Position numbers and translations under genes: made by a program. From PVC group bacterium (GTDB lineage: Bacteria; Verrucomicrobiota; Kiritimatiellia; UBA8416): a stretch of 63,462 bases of DNA. A model generated the notes under the pieces. The model searched no databases. It saw only the letters and a program-made list of their open reading frames with translations, and was not told the DNA's origin. The stretch spans positions 1-63,462 of the forward strand of contig PXBF01000055.1 of assembly GCA_003567005.1 (NCBI GenBank), read 5' to 3'. Below, one piece after another: positions 1 to 8,710 of the stretch. The first letter of the stretch is position 1. Each line of letters begins with the position of its first letter.

Positions 1-105
1 AACATGGGCAATCTCACGCCCCATCCATTCAAAGTCTTTGTCGAATACAGCCATCCCCCGCTACGCGAACGCATCCGCGCCATGCAAGCAGTCGCTCCAT
101 CTTAA
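1..105 (+). CDS. M48 (Ste24-like) metallopeptidase, C-terminal fragment
   Basis: Only the last 34 codons lie in the window, ending in TAA at 103-105. The visible tail contains 'NLTPHPFKVFVEYSHPPL' followed by RERIRAM. The TPHP-x-x-VF-x-x-YSHPPL-x-ERI pattern is the usual C-terminus of the Ste24/CAAX-protease branch of M48 zinc peptidases, which are integral membrane proteins that cleave or quality-control membrane and exported substrates. The catalytic HExxH motif would lie upstream, outside the window. It is convergent with the large gene that ends at 125. The family call rests on this tail alone. Confidence 0.6.
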   Translation, partial: NMGNLTPHPFKVFVEYSHPPLRERIRAMQAVAPS

Positions 106-124
106 ACTGTATCTTCCAAACGCA

Positions 125-3100
125 TCACCGATGGCGACGTAAAATATCACGCAACGCATCCTCTCCTCGCTCCTGCAAGTCACGTAGCGCCTCACGGCCT
201 TCTTCCCGCATAGCCTCTGTTGCAGCATCCTTGGCCATTTCCCCTAAGGCTCTGGCAAAGGCATCACTGCCAATCTCCGGTCGCGTAACGGTACCGCGGA
301 TAGGTAACGCAAGTGTCTGCCCTTCCAACAAACGATATGCTTCGCGACCAACCAACTCCGAACTGACAGGAACGGCTACCTTATAATCAATCGAGGAATC
401 TAATCCAACGGATCCCGCCAATGAGAGTACATAACCGGACACCGAAAATTCCAATGGCGATGGATGAATACGGCCTTCTTCCACATAGAAAGAAATACGC
501 TGCTCATCAACACGTACACGCTGTGAACGTAAACGCGTTGTTTCTATAACACTTGCAAGGGAACCACGCGGCTCGAGCTCAAGATCTCGCAATAAAAACA
601 TGCCTCTTAAAGCAGCCCCCTCTACACCGGTTTCCGTCAAGGGAATGCGGCAGGTTTCAAGGGTCAGATTCACGACTCCGCCTAGAACGGTACTCTCGCG
701 CAGCAAAGGATGTACCAACCCAAGCAGTTCCGTGGCCATCTCGTCCGTCAACACAACATTTTGGATCACGTGAGAATCATCCGGTATGATCAAAAAGGCT
801 TCTTCGCCTGTAACATCAAGTATGGGTTCTATCACAACCCGTCCTTCATTGACTGCGGTATCCAACACCAGATTTACGAGACCATCCTCTGCCTGTATGG
901 TGGTGACAACATTCGTAGCAAGCATCCCATACGCTTTGATGCGCGGAACGCGGATGTCCCCTGTGCCCTGCCCCTCACGAACCATCTCTTCCCAAACCGG
1001 ACTGAAGGGGCTTCGCCAGGAAAAGGAGGCTCGACTTTCTCCATCCAATTCGATGGGTGCGCCCGTCGTGGCTTGAATCAATGGTGCCAGAGCACCCAAA
1101 TCAGATTTCAAGACAGCATCTCGTACTTCGACCACGGGCAATGCATCTTCAGGGATGAAGAATCGTGCTTCAGGCAATTGCAAAGAAAGTGCAGCAGATT
1201 CGACAACGCCATTCGTTATCATTGCATCCAGTGCAGCTGGCGGCAACTGCAGTTTGCCTGCCCAACGCATCGTTACAGAAGGTTCATCCAGTTCGACCTC
1301 GTCCGCCTTGAAGCGCAGGTTCGTGAAATTTCCTTCGAACGTCGACATAGATAGCATTTCATCTTGCAAGGATACACGGGTGGCCCCTGTAAATGAACCG
1401 CTCATATGCAGATCATCCTGCCACATACCCGCAGATGACAGCGTCGCTTCCAGCTCCGCGAGGTCCAAAACCCACTGTAGACTGGCCACCGGAATAGCTA
1501 GTGGCACCGTCTGCAGATCCACCTCCGGAACGGTTGCACTGAGTTGCGCTGGCTCGCTACGGAAAATAAGCCGCAGTTCAGATAGCCGCAACGGGACAAA
1601 AGCATCCGTGTCAAAATGTATATCCCCACGAGTATCTACATGCACCGCATCTAATGCAAAGACCTGTTCCTCCGAAACACCGTATCGGATACCAGCCGAT
1701 TCTGTTGTGACTTCAAAGGATCGCATATCCGCAGCACGCGTTTCTAAATGCCCCGCAATCGTAATCCGGCCTTCCATGATTTGTGACCCCATATCGACGA
1801 ACTGCGCTGCCATTTCCCGGGCAGCATCCAGATCAATGTCGCCCCGGATGCGCATCGAATCCAAATCTCCGCTGCCAGCTAATTCGGCAAAAGGCGTTTG
1901 CAGCTTCAGATTGTCCACCACGGGACCAGCCTCCGATAGTTGGATAGCAAACTGGCTTTTGAGAAGATCTTCTATATCCAGTTCCAATGCATCACGCCGC
2001 ATCTGAACATGCGGCAAAGCCATGTTTCCGGAAAATGCCAGATTTTCACCATCAGACTCTAGCAAAGCATCCAAAAGGAAGGTGCCAGCATCCAGCTCCA
2101 TTCCTTCATGCAAAGGCACCGTGTTCGGAAGTTGCATAAGCGCCCGGGCAATGTCAGCCTCCATGTCCAGACGCATGTTGCCAACCGGATAGGTAGCACG
2201 ACCAAATGCTTCCAAAACTCCTTCACCCTGAAGTTGCAACAAGACATTATCCACGCGCATCGCATCAACCCGTAATGCCTGATCGCGCCACAGCACCTTG
2301 GCCTCTGTCTCGATAGTGCCCAACTCCAAGCGATCTTCACCAAGTGGCCCACCATGTACCAGTGCATCATGGATCAGGGTTTGATAATCGATAGATAGCT
2401 GGTCAATCCCTATAATGCCCGCCTCCAGTTTCGTTTGCAGCTTGCCTTCCAACATCGGAATATCTGCCAACTCGTGCGGAATCCATGCAAAAGAACCAAT
2501 ATGGATATTTTCCAATGCAAGCGACAAATCAGCATGGAATGTCTCTGCATCAAACGAACCATCCGCTTGCAACAAGCGCACCGATGTCGAAAGGGCAACC
2601 TCTCCAACCCCAGCCTCATGCGGCTGCTTTGCCGTTAGTTGCATATCCATTGCCTCTCGCAATCCATTCGCGAGAGATACATGCATATGCACGTCCTGCC
2701 ACACACTCTCCTTTGTACCCGAAGCATTACGCACCGTAAGAGAACCGTTCTGCACCTGCAAGTGGCCCCGTAAATCGACAGGTAGACGAAAAGGAACGTG
2801 CTCTGCCACAATAGGATCAGGCTTATCTACAGCAGGTTCATACGCGCGCGTTTCTCTCGGACGGTAGGGTGTAATATCCGGAACAACTGGGGTAGGATCA
2901 TGGGCGGGAACATCCGGCAACGTGATGCCGATTTGTGGCCGCTCCACCTTCAGTGTCCCGAACGCAATATTGCGCCCAATCAACGATGCGAGCCCCTTCT
3001 CGATCGAGATGCTGTCGATTGAAACAGAAATACCATCATCCTCGTAAACGAGATTCTCAATACGCTGACGCCCGAACCAGCCCAACCGTACCCGCTCCCA

Positions 3101-3268
3101 GCTCACATGCTGCGTATCCCTAAGCCCTTCATTGACCCGCTCACGTAAAGTAGACTGCATACGGCGACTCCCCACCAAGGACGGTAACGCTGCGATGCCG
3201 AGCACAATCAGAAGACAGAGAACCAAAACAACCAGAATCGTGCGCTTTAGATAACGGTGAACTTTCAT
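125..3268 (-). CDS. AsmA/TamB-superfamily-like large membrane-anchored protein
   Basis: A 1047-residue protein with a single N-terminal membrane anchor (about residues 9-29, hydrophobic after MKVHRYLKR) and a long periplasm-facing body rich in beta-strand-like alternating residues. Segments such as 'ENLVYEDDGISVSIDSISI' and repeated 'LDAD..RG.L' stretches look like AsmA/YdbH/DUF748 proteins, bridge-like proteins thought to move phospholipids between the two membranes. The last 40 residues are charged and helical (EALRDLQERGEDALRDIL). The start at 3268 has a good Shine-Dalgarno site (AAGGAGG, 6 nt spacing). It stands alone between convergent and upstream neighbours. Fold-level assignment only; the function is inferred. 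Confidence 0.7.
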   Translation of the reverse strand: MKVHRYLKRTILVVLVLCLLIVLGIAALPSLVGSRRMQSTLRERVNEGLRDTQHVSWERVRLGWFGRQRIENLVYEDDGISVSIDSISIEKGLASLIGRNIAFGTLKVERPQIGITLPDVPAHDPTPVVPDITPYRPRETRAYEPAVDKPDPIVAEHVPFRLPVDLRGHLQVQNGSLTVRNASGTKESVWQDVHMHVSLANGLREAMDMQLTAKQPHEAGVGEVALSTSVRLLQADGSFDAETFHADLSLALENIHIGSFAWIPHELADIPMLEGKLQTKLEAGIIGIDQLSIDYQTLIHDALVHGGPLGEDRLELGTIETEAKVLWRDQALRVDAMRVDNVLLQLQGEGVLEAFGRATYPVGNMRLDMEADIARALMQLPNTVPLHEGMELDAGTFLLDALLESDGENLAFSGNMALPHVQMRRDALELDIEDLLKSQFAIQLSEAGPVVDNLKLQTPFAELAGSGDLDSMRIRGDIDLDAAREMAAQFVDMGSQIMEGRITIAGHLETRAADMRSFEVTTESAGIRYGVSEEQVFALDAVHVDTRGDIHFDTDAFVPLRLSELRLIFRSEPAQLSATVPEVDLQTVPLAIPVASLQWVLDLAELEATLSSAGMWQDDLHMSGSFTGATRVSLQDEMLSMSTFEGNFTNLRFKADEVELDEPSVTMRWAGKLQLPPAALDAMITNGVVESAALSLQLPEARFFIPEDALPVVEVRDAVLKSDLGALAPLIQATTGAPIELDGESRASFSWRSPFSPVWEEMVREGQGTGDIRVPRIKAYGMLATNVVTTIQAEDGLVNLVLDTAVNEGRVVIEPILDVTGEEAFLIIPDDSHVIQNVVLTDEMATELLGLVHPLLRESTVLGGVVNLTLETCRIPLTETGVEGAALRGMFLLRDLELEPRGSLASVIETTRLRSQRVRVDEQRISFYVEEGRIHPSPLEFSVSGYVLSLAGSVGLDSSIDYKVAVPVSSELVGREAYRLLEGQTLALPIRGTVTRPEIGSDAFARALGEMAKDAATEAMREEGREALRDLQERGEDALRDILRRHR

Positions 3269-3354
3269 GCATGGCCTCCTTCAAAAAAAGGCTCATGCGT
3301 TGCATAATGCATCGCATAAGCCCAGCTCATTCATCCCTAAAGAACGATATATAT

Positions 3355-5445
3355 CTAATGAATCGGTGTAAGCGTGAAATCCTTAATTGTTAAACCACGC
3401 ACATTCTCACCAGTGCGTGAAAAGGTAAGAACATTTTCACCCTCTTCCAAGGTGATCTCCACCGCAGCAGAATGTTTCCACATTCCCAGCGTCAATGGCA
3501 ACTTCATTTCAACCTTCTCATCCGCATGATTCATCCGCAGCTGTAGAGGTTGGTTGTCCGTATTTACAACATAGCGAAGACTCAAAGCATGTCTTCCTGC
3601 CTGCGGAGCATGCACCGTATACGAAAAGGACTCTGGATTTCCACTACGGCTATAATGTAGCTGACGCCCACCAAGAAAGCTCTTATGAAACATGATCTTG
3701 GATGTGCTCTGCGTTGGCTTTGTAGTCGCGACGGCCGGTATCGTGATCGTACCATCGGAATGCACTACGATTTCCTCTGTTATATCGGAATCGGGCGTCT
3801 CAATGACTTGCTCTTCTGCAATATCAGCCTCGCCAAGCTCTTCCCCAACTGCATCCTGTGTGTCCGTATCGGCGTCGGCTATAACGACCTGCTGCAAGTC
3901 CAAAGCCATTGCGTGCCAACGCTCTGGGGCTCTTCTACCCCCAACACCCCAAACCGATGGTTCTCCCATGGCCCGACCAATCCACTGTGCACGTTTGACC
4001 GCGACAAAGGATTCCGGCACTACGCGAGCCTGCGTGCTATGCAAAAAGTTCATATCGTCTCCATAGGGCGTGTGTGTCCAACCACCACCCCAGCCTGGAC
4101 CTAAGACAGGAATCCAACCCTCTGGTGTCCAACGGACTAAAGCACCGTGCCCGCGAGATGGACGGGCCGTTGTAGGAATCCCAAAGGCGCGTAGTATAAA
4201 GCGCCCAAAAAAGGCACGCCGACCACAAATACCACCGTTCATCAAAATGTTCTGGAAGAACTGCAACTCATCCCGATCATATTTATTCCATTGTGACCCA
4301 TATGGAACCTCGGTCCGAACGGCTCCCACATAACGCCAGCGTTGATTCTGGGTATAAATATGATCTGGTCGATAGTTGCGGAGCATCTCACGCCCCCAAA
4401 CGAGAATATCATCCGGCTCGTAACCATCTACAACCCAACGGTAATGCCATACATCATGCTCGCTGAAAGAGGGATCCAATTCCCCCGCAAGATAGGCATT
4501 TTCAAACTGTAGATAGCGTCTAACCGGATCTACGTGCTCGGGTGCGTCAACAGCCGCTCTGGGATTTCGTTGCGAAATAGGCGTTGCATGCTCAAGCGCA
4601 ATTGCCAATGCAAGGCGCTGCAATACGCCTTCCTCCTGCGCCTCTGCGCTTGCCGCCTGAATAGTCGTATATATTTCCATGGCACGACCATAGTTACCAT
4701 CCTTGGCACCATCTGCTACTAACATCCTACGCATAAGCTGTGTATCGGCAAACAGCTTCTCAACCAAGGCCTTTTGCTCTCCGCCTTGCGCAACATACGC
4801 GTCAACCTTTTCTGGTCCCCATTCCTCTAAAATAACGAAACGAACAAGCCGGTCATCCAGACGGTCCCTTTGCAAGATATCCAGGACAGGAAGATCTCGT
4901 GTCGCCTGCAATAGGGCTTCTTGCTCCTGTTCCATTCGCGTACGCGCCGATTCATGGGCCGCTCGGTATTCCGGCTCCTTTTCCCTTAAAGCATCCAAAT
5001 TGGCCTGTCGTTCCTTGAGTGCTTCTTGCCCTTCACGCTTGTTCTGCTCCGCGCTAGCAAGGGCAGCCCGCGCCTCCTCGCGCTCTTGCTCCGTTGCTGC
5101 CGCCTCTATTTGCTCCTGCGCTTTTCGGATATTACGCTCTGCTGTGGCAATCCAATGATTGCGCGCATGACCAACCAACCCCTGTGCACGATTGATTGTA
5201 CCCAGATTTTCCTGTGCCGCATCCAATGCTTCCTGCGCCCTAGCTACATTGGTGCGCGCCTCTTCATACTCAGCCCATGCCTGCGCGTCTAGTTCCGGCA
5301 CAGACGTGCGGATCGCATCTTGCAAGGATGCATGCATGGCAACATACGTACTGACTTCGGATGCTGATAACACCCCCACGCTTATGGCATATACCATTAA
5401 TAAAACTGCTGCTCGACAACACCGCTCAAACGATTTGCATTTCAT
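3355..5445 (-). CDS. Exported transglutaminase-like protein with coiled coil and C-terminal beta domain
   Basis: A 696-residue protein. A longer open frame begins at 5619, but the ATG at 5445 is chosen because a GGAAAGG site precedes it and it opens a clear signal peptide (MKCKSFERCCRAAVLLMVYA). Residues about 40-180 are alanine/glutamate/arginine-rich and predict a long coiled coil. A transglutaminase-like core follows: C407 in 'NGGICGRRAFFGRF' and H433 in 'SRGHGALVRWTPEGW' fit the Cys-His pair of that fold; the third triad residue is not obvious. The last 110 residues look like a carbohydrate-binding-type beta sandwich. In bacteria such proteins are usually exported peptidases or crosslinkers acting on surface protein or peptide; the substrate is unknown. 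Confidence 0.75.
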   Translation of the reverse strand: MKCKSFERCCRAAVLLMVYAISVGVLSASEVSTYVAMHASLQDAIRTSVPELDAQAWAEYEEARTNVARAQEALDAAQENLGTINRAQGLVGHARNHWIATAERNIRKAQEQIEAAATEQEREEARAALASAEQNKREGQEALKERQANLDALREKEPEYRAAHESARTRMEQEQEALLQATRDLPVLDILQRDRLDDRLVRFVILEEWGPEKVDAYVAQGGEQKALVEKLFADTQLMRRMLVADGAKDGNYGRAMEIYTTIQAASAEAQEEGVLQRLALAIALEHATPISQRNPRAAVDAPEHVDPVRRYLQFENAYLAGELDPSFSEHDVWHYRWVVDGYEPDDILVWGREMLRNYRPDHIYTQNQRWRYVGAVRTEVPYGSQWNKYDRDELQFFQNILMNGGICGRRAFFGRFILRAFGIPTTARPSRGHGALVRWTPEGWIPVLGPGWGGGWTHTPYGDDMNFLHSTQARVVPESFVAVKRAQWIGRAMGEPSVWGVGGRRAPERWHAMALDLQQVVIADADTDTQDAVGEELGEADIAEEQVIETPDSDITEEIVVHSDGTITIPAVATTKPTQSTSKIMFHKSFLGGRQLHYSRSGNPESFSYTVHAPQAGRHALSLRYVVNTDNQPLQLRMNHADEKVEMKLPLTLGMWKHSAAVEITLEEGENVLTFSRTGENVRGLTIKDFTLTPIH

Positions 5446-5620
5446 AAGGACCTTTCCTGATCTGTTATTGTCGCCGTAAACAATACGGCAATCTCCGAAT
5501 ATATACAGTGTAGTGAGCCTGCCCAACAGAAACAAGGGAACACACCACATTGCCATCCTCTCTATGTTTCCTCTCCACGACAATCCACTGCGGGGTCGCC
5601 GTATCCCGCATCGCAACACT

Positions 5621-6769
5621 CTACACCGGCAAGACGGCCTTTTGTAGTGACCGCGGCAAAGTCGTTAAGCACTTGGATTTGTTACCGGGCATGACCACCA
5701 CGTCATCCTCAATCCGTACGCCGCCAATACCATCAAGATAAACGCCCGGTTCAATCGTGACGACCATTCCCTTGCGTAATCTGGTGTCGCCCGATGAAGG
5801 CTGGCTACCACCCGCACCAATACCGGGCGCTTCATGTACATCCAAACCAATACCATGACCGAGACCGTGCCGAATCAAATCTCCATACCCTTTTCCGCGA
5901 ACGACATCCCAACCAGCATCCGCTACACGTCGAGAAGTTGCTCCTGCGCGCACCGCAGCCACACCTGTCGCATTGGCCTGCTGGACGGTCTCGTATACAT
6001 GGCGCATTTGATCGGATGGTGTCCCGATAAATACGGTTCGGGTAATATCCGAACGATACCCGGCAAACTCAGCCCCCCAATCAAACAAGAGAGCTTCCCC
6101 GCGCCGCACCTTGCGTCCCGTCGGTTCATGATGGCAACTCGCACTGTTAGGACCCGAAGCCACAATGATCCCGCCGGGAAATGCCTGGCGGTCGGCCCCC
6201 AGCATCCGCATACGATACTCCAATTCGGCCGCTAATTCGCGCTCGCTATGCCGAAGCAAATATCCAGCCCCTTGCGCAAGCAACGCTTTATACCCGCGCT
6301 GCGCCAGTTGCACACAACGGCGTATCAGACGGATTTCCTCGTCATCCTTCACCGCGCGTGTAAGCGAAACCGTATCCGCAATATCGATAAGCTTGCGTGG
6401 TCCCAACGCTTCACCCAGCGCAAGATAACGCGCCCATGTCAGCTGTTGTCCCTGTACACCTAAACCACGCCGATACTTGTGCTTTCGCAGTACATCGGCT
6501 ATCTGCTTGTGCGCAGATCCGACAAAAACCTCGCACCCCGGAACTTGTGCAGGCAAAACATGTTCAAACATTTTTCCGGTGACAGCCACCGCCACCTGCG
6601 GACCAATCAACAAACCGCTTACACCCTCGTATCCACCACTTAGATAGCGGATATCAGATCGATTCGTAATCCATATAAAATCAATGTTGTGGGCACGTTG
6701 AACCTGACGCACCACCGCAGCGCGTCGTTTGCGACACCGCTCGGCAAATGATGATTGAGAACCCTTCAT
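5621..6769 (-). CDS. M24 family metallopeptidase (Xaa-Pro aminopeptidase type)
   Basis: A 382-residue cytoplasmic pita-bread peptidase that removes N-terminal residues next to proline or hydrolyses Xaa-Pro dipeptides. An N-terminal creatinase-like domain (about 1-145) precedes the catalytic domain. The five metal ligands are visible: D230 (LLFDWGAEF), D241 (GYRSDITRT), H305 (GLGHGIGLDVHEAP), E340 (VTIEPGVY) and E354 (VRIEDDVVV), with the assisting H214 (CHHEPTG). The start at 6769 has AGGGAG 7 nt upstream and is preferred over the in-frame ATG 30 nt earlier. The gene lies about 110 nt after the dehydrogenase on the same strand and may be co-transcribed. Length and motifs are complete. Confidence 0.9.
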   Translation of the reverse strand: MKGSQSSFAERCRKRRAAVVRQVQRAHNIDFIWITNRSDIRYLSGGYEGVSGLLIGPQVAVAVTGKMFEHVLPAQVPGCEVFVGSAHKQIADVLRKHKYRRGLGVQGQQLTWARYLALGEALGPRKLIDIADTVSLTRAVKDDEEIRLIRRCVQLAQRGYKALLAQGAGYLLRHSERELAAELEYRMRMLGADRQAFPGGIIVASGPNSASCHHEPTGRKVRRGEALLFDWGAEFAGYRSDITRTVFIGTPSDQMRHVYETVQQANATGVAAVRAGATSRRVADAGWDVVRGKGYGDLIRHGLGHGIGLDVHEAPGIGAGGSQPSSGDTRLRKGMVVTIEPGVYLDGIGGVRIEDDVVVMPGNKSKCLTTLPRSLQKAVLPV

Positions 6770-6879
6770 TATTCCGCTCCCTTCTTCGTTGTTGATCACT
6801 GACGATTACCAAGGTTGCCGAAATAAGGAAATGTTTCAACCGCCGAATCAAAAAACAATCACGATCAACCAGGCAAAGA

Positions 6880-7878
6880 TTAGGCCATGCGGGCTGCCAA
6901 CTCTTTCGTGACCTGCCAATGCAAAGGCTCGCCTTGCAAGTAGCGGCGACACTCGTCGATGGCATACTGCCCCATCCGCCGACACTCGTTTCCCAGGGAC
7001 CCTGCAATATGTGGTGTGAGGTATACATTTGGCAGCGTATACAAAAGGGATCCCTCCACAGGTGGTTCCGGGTATGTCACATCGAGCACAACCGATATAT
7101 CAGAACGCTCCTGCAATACAGCAATCATGGACGCCTCATCCACAATGGCACCACGTGACGTATTGATGAAGGTGGCATTCTCTTTCATCATGGCAAAATG
7201 TTCGCCCTTGATCATCTTTTCGGTTTCCTTGAGCCATGGCGTATGCAGCGACACCACATGTGCTTCGCGGAAACACGCATCCAGAGAGCATAACCGTATC
7301 CCAAGGGCATCGGCATCAGACTGTTTGGCAAACGGATCGTACGCGATCACATGCACATCAAACGGCTTCAAGTATTCGCATACCAAGCGACCAATCATGC
7401 CGAGAGAAATGACAGCAATCGTAGTACCGTAAGCCCCCGGAACCCGTAATGTCCGGTTATACTTTGCGTTCATGCGAATCTCGCGCATATGCCGCCAGCC
7501 CAATTTAAGCGAAAACAGGATCTGGGCCAACGTAAACTCGGCCACAGGTACAGCGTTAGCTCCCCAGCTACTCGTTAAAACAATATCGCGCTCCCAGAAT
7601 GCGTCACTGATGATCTTCTTAACCGAACCAGCCCCATAAAAGACAGCTCTGAGTTTCGGGGCAAGTGCTAGAAATTCGGCATCCATGCGCGGGCCACCCC
7701 AGCCACTGAAAACGATTTCGCAATCGGCCAGCAAGGCAGGATTTTCCATCGCCTCCTTTCGGCTCATAGCACGATCGGCCAGCACGTCGGTTAACGCCCG
7801 AATGGCAGCCAGTTCGGCATCGCCATAAATATCTGCAAACCGCCCATTCCCCAAAAGAAACAAACTCTTCGGCTTCAT
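6880..7878 (-). CDS. D-isomer-specific 2-hydroxyacid dehydrogenase family protein
   Basis: A 332-residue NAD-linked oxidoreductase of the 2-hydroxyacid dehydrogenase family. The Rossmann part carries 'ISLGMIGRLVCEYLKPFDVH' (GxGxxG-like) and an acidic-ended strand near VIAYDPF. 'FINTSRGAIVDEASM' holds the substrate-carboxylate/NAD arginine, and the C-terminal 'LTPHIAGSLGNECRRMG' holds the catalytic His. The substrate cannot be told from sequence; paralogues act on phosphoglycerate, glycerate or lactate. A GTG at 7890 is in frame, but the AGGAGG site touches it directly, so the ATG at 7878 (11 nt spacing) is the better start. No close operon partner upstream. Confidence 0.88.
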   Translation of the reverse strand: MKPKSLFLLGNGRFADIYGDAELAAIRALTDVLADRAMSRKEAMENPALLADCEIVFSGWGGPRMDAEFLALAPKLRAVFYGAGSVKKIISDAFWERDIVLTSSWGANAVPVAEFTLAQILFSLKLGWRHMREIRMNAKYNRTLRVPGAYGTTIAVISLGMIGRLVCEYLKPFDVHVIAYDPFAKQSDADALGIRLCSLDACFREAHVVSLHTPWLKETEKMIKGEHFAMMKENATFINTSRGAIVDEASMIAVLQERSDISVVLDVTYPEPPVEGSLLYTLPNVYLTPHIAGSLGNECRRMGQYAIDECRRYLQGEPLHWQVTKELAARMA

Positions 7879-7899
7879 TCTCTGCGTCACCTCCTGGTT

Positions 7900-8137
7900 T
7901 TCATCATAGCAGCATAAAAAAGCTGGCAGTGGAGTCCAGACTGCCCGCTCAACCTGTCTGTAACTTCATTGTTATCCGCATCCGTAGATAGTAGGAGAAG
8001 GCAGACCCATCTCCTATGCGAGCTGTAGTATAATCACGCTGACTAATTAAAACGCACTCGATGGTGCAATAACACAAGGAGACCGGTCATGGCAAATCGT
8101 TACACCCCTACATCACACGGACACCCATTCCCAAGAA
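7900..8137. other. Intergenic region between dehydrogenase and DtxR-type gene
   Basis: This 240-nt stretch holds no convincing gene. It contains a perfect TATAAT hexamer on the plus strand at 8029-8034 and, further down, an AAGGAG site (8076-8081) seven nucleotides before an ATG at 8089. No good -35 hexamer is seen 17 nt upstream of the TATAAT. The plus-strand reading frame that starts at 8089 runs 80 codons and overlaps the DtxR-type gene antisense; it has no recognisable product. Confidence 0.4.
8029..8034 (+). promoter_or_regulatory. Possible -10 element (TATAAT)
   Basis: An exact TATAAT preceded by TG-A-G context (TGTAGTATAAT). The -35 region is weak (CCCATC at the expected spacing). If active it would transcribe rightwards through a leader of about 50 nt into the ATG at 8089, or produce an antisense RNA to the DtxR-type gene. 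A single hexamer is weak evidence. Confidence 0.25.
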
Positions 8138-8638
8138 TCAAGAACCGGCACTACCCCGTTTACAACGCTTGCATTTTGCCGTTCTGCTATTACGCCCCTT
8201 GGCGCAGCGATAACCGAATCCGCGAACCCACTCTGCACCTGCATCCGGACATGTTTCCACAAATTCCGCAAACGCAACCAGCCGATCAACAACCGTTTTC
8301 GAAACCGCATGTTCCATGCGGCAAGCGGTAGCATCCGCCTCTTCTGCATCAATGGACAACACGTTGACTAGAAAGTCCCGTAGTACCTCATGCCGCCGTA
8401 ACACCCGCTCCGCCTCTTCGCTACCAGCCGGCGTGAGCGTTACATACCCATAGGGTTCGTAATCAATGAGCTTACGATCAGAAAGAGCACGCAAGGCACC
8501 AGTGACCGACGAACGCTGCACACCAAGGCGCGCTGCAATATCACGCGAACGCGCCACGGTGTGCGCACGGGTCAAAAGAAGAATGGTTTCCAGATAATCT
8601 TCCAGACTCTCCGTTAACCCTTGTTGTCCCGTCACCAT
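8138..8638 (-). CDS. DtxR/MntR-family metal-dependent transcriptional repressor
   Basis: A 166-residue protein. Residues about 5-65 form the family's winged helix ('YLETILLLTRAHTVARSRDI', then 'LGVQRSSVTGALRAL'). The dimerisation and metal-binding part follows, with the characteristic 'ERVLRRHEVLRDFLVNVL' and 'EADATACRMEHAVS' (the EH ligand pair). The C-terminus is Cys-rich (CP..GAEWV..F.YRC..., TAKCKRCKR), as in some anaerobe members. Such proteins bind Fe2+ or Mn2+ and shut off uptake genes. No operator or uptake gene was recognised nearby; the hydrogenase operon begins 5 kb upstream on the same strand and ends 73 nt before this gene's start. Start supported by GAGGTGAAC before the ATG at 8638. 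Confidence 0.88.
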   Translation of the reverse strand: MVTGQQGLTESLEDYLETILLLTRAHTVARSRDIAARLGVQRSSVTGALRALSDRKLIDYEPYGYVTLTPAGSEEAERVLRRHEVLRDFLVNVLSIDAEEADATACRMEHAVSKTVVDRLVAFAEFVETCPDAGAEWVRGFGYRCAKGRNSRTAKCKRCKRGSAGS

Positions 8639-8710
8639 ATGTTCACCTCATGCTCACGATTAGACAATTGCTCTCGCGAGTATGCGCCGCAAAACGATCC
8701 GAAACAACTA

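Noticed and set aside
8089..8331. Plus-strand 80-codon reading frame with a perfect TATAAT upstream and AAGGAG before the ATG.
   Set aside because: The composition is unlike a protein (Pro, His, Arg rich, no motif), and most of it overlaps the DtxR-type gene antisense, whose full family sequence is clearly coding. An antisense RNA from the TATAAT remains possible.
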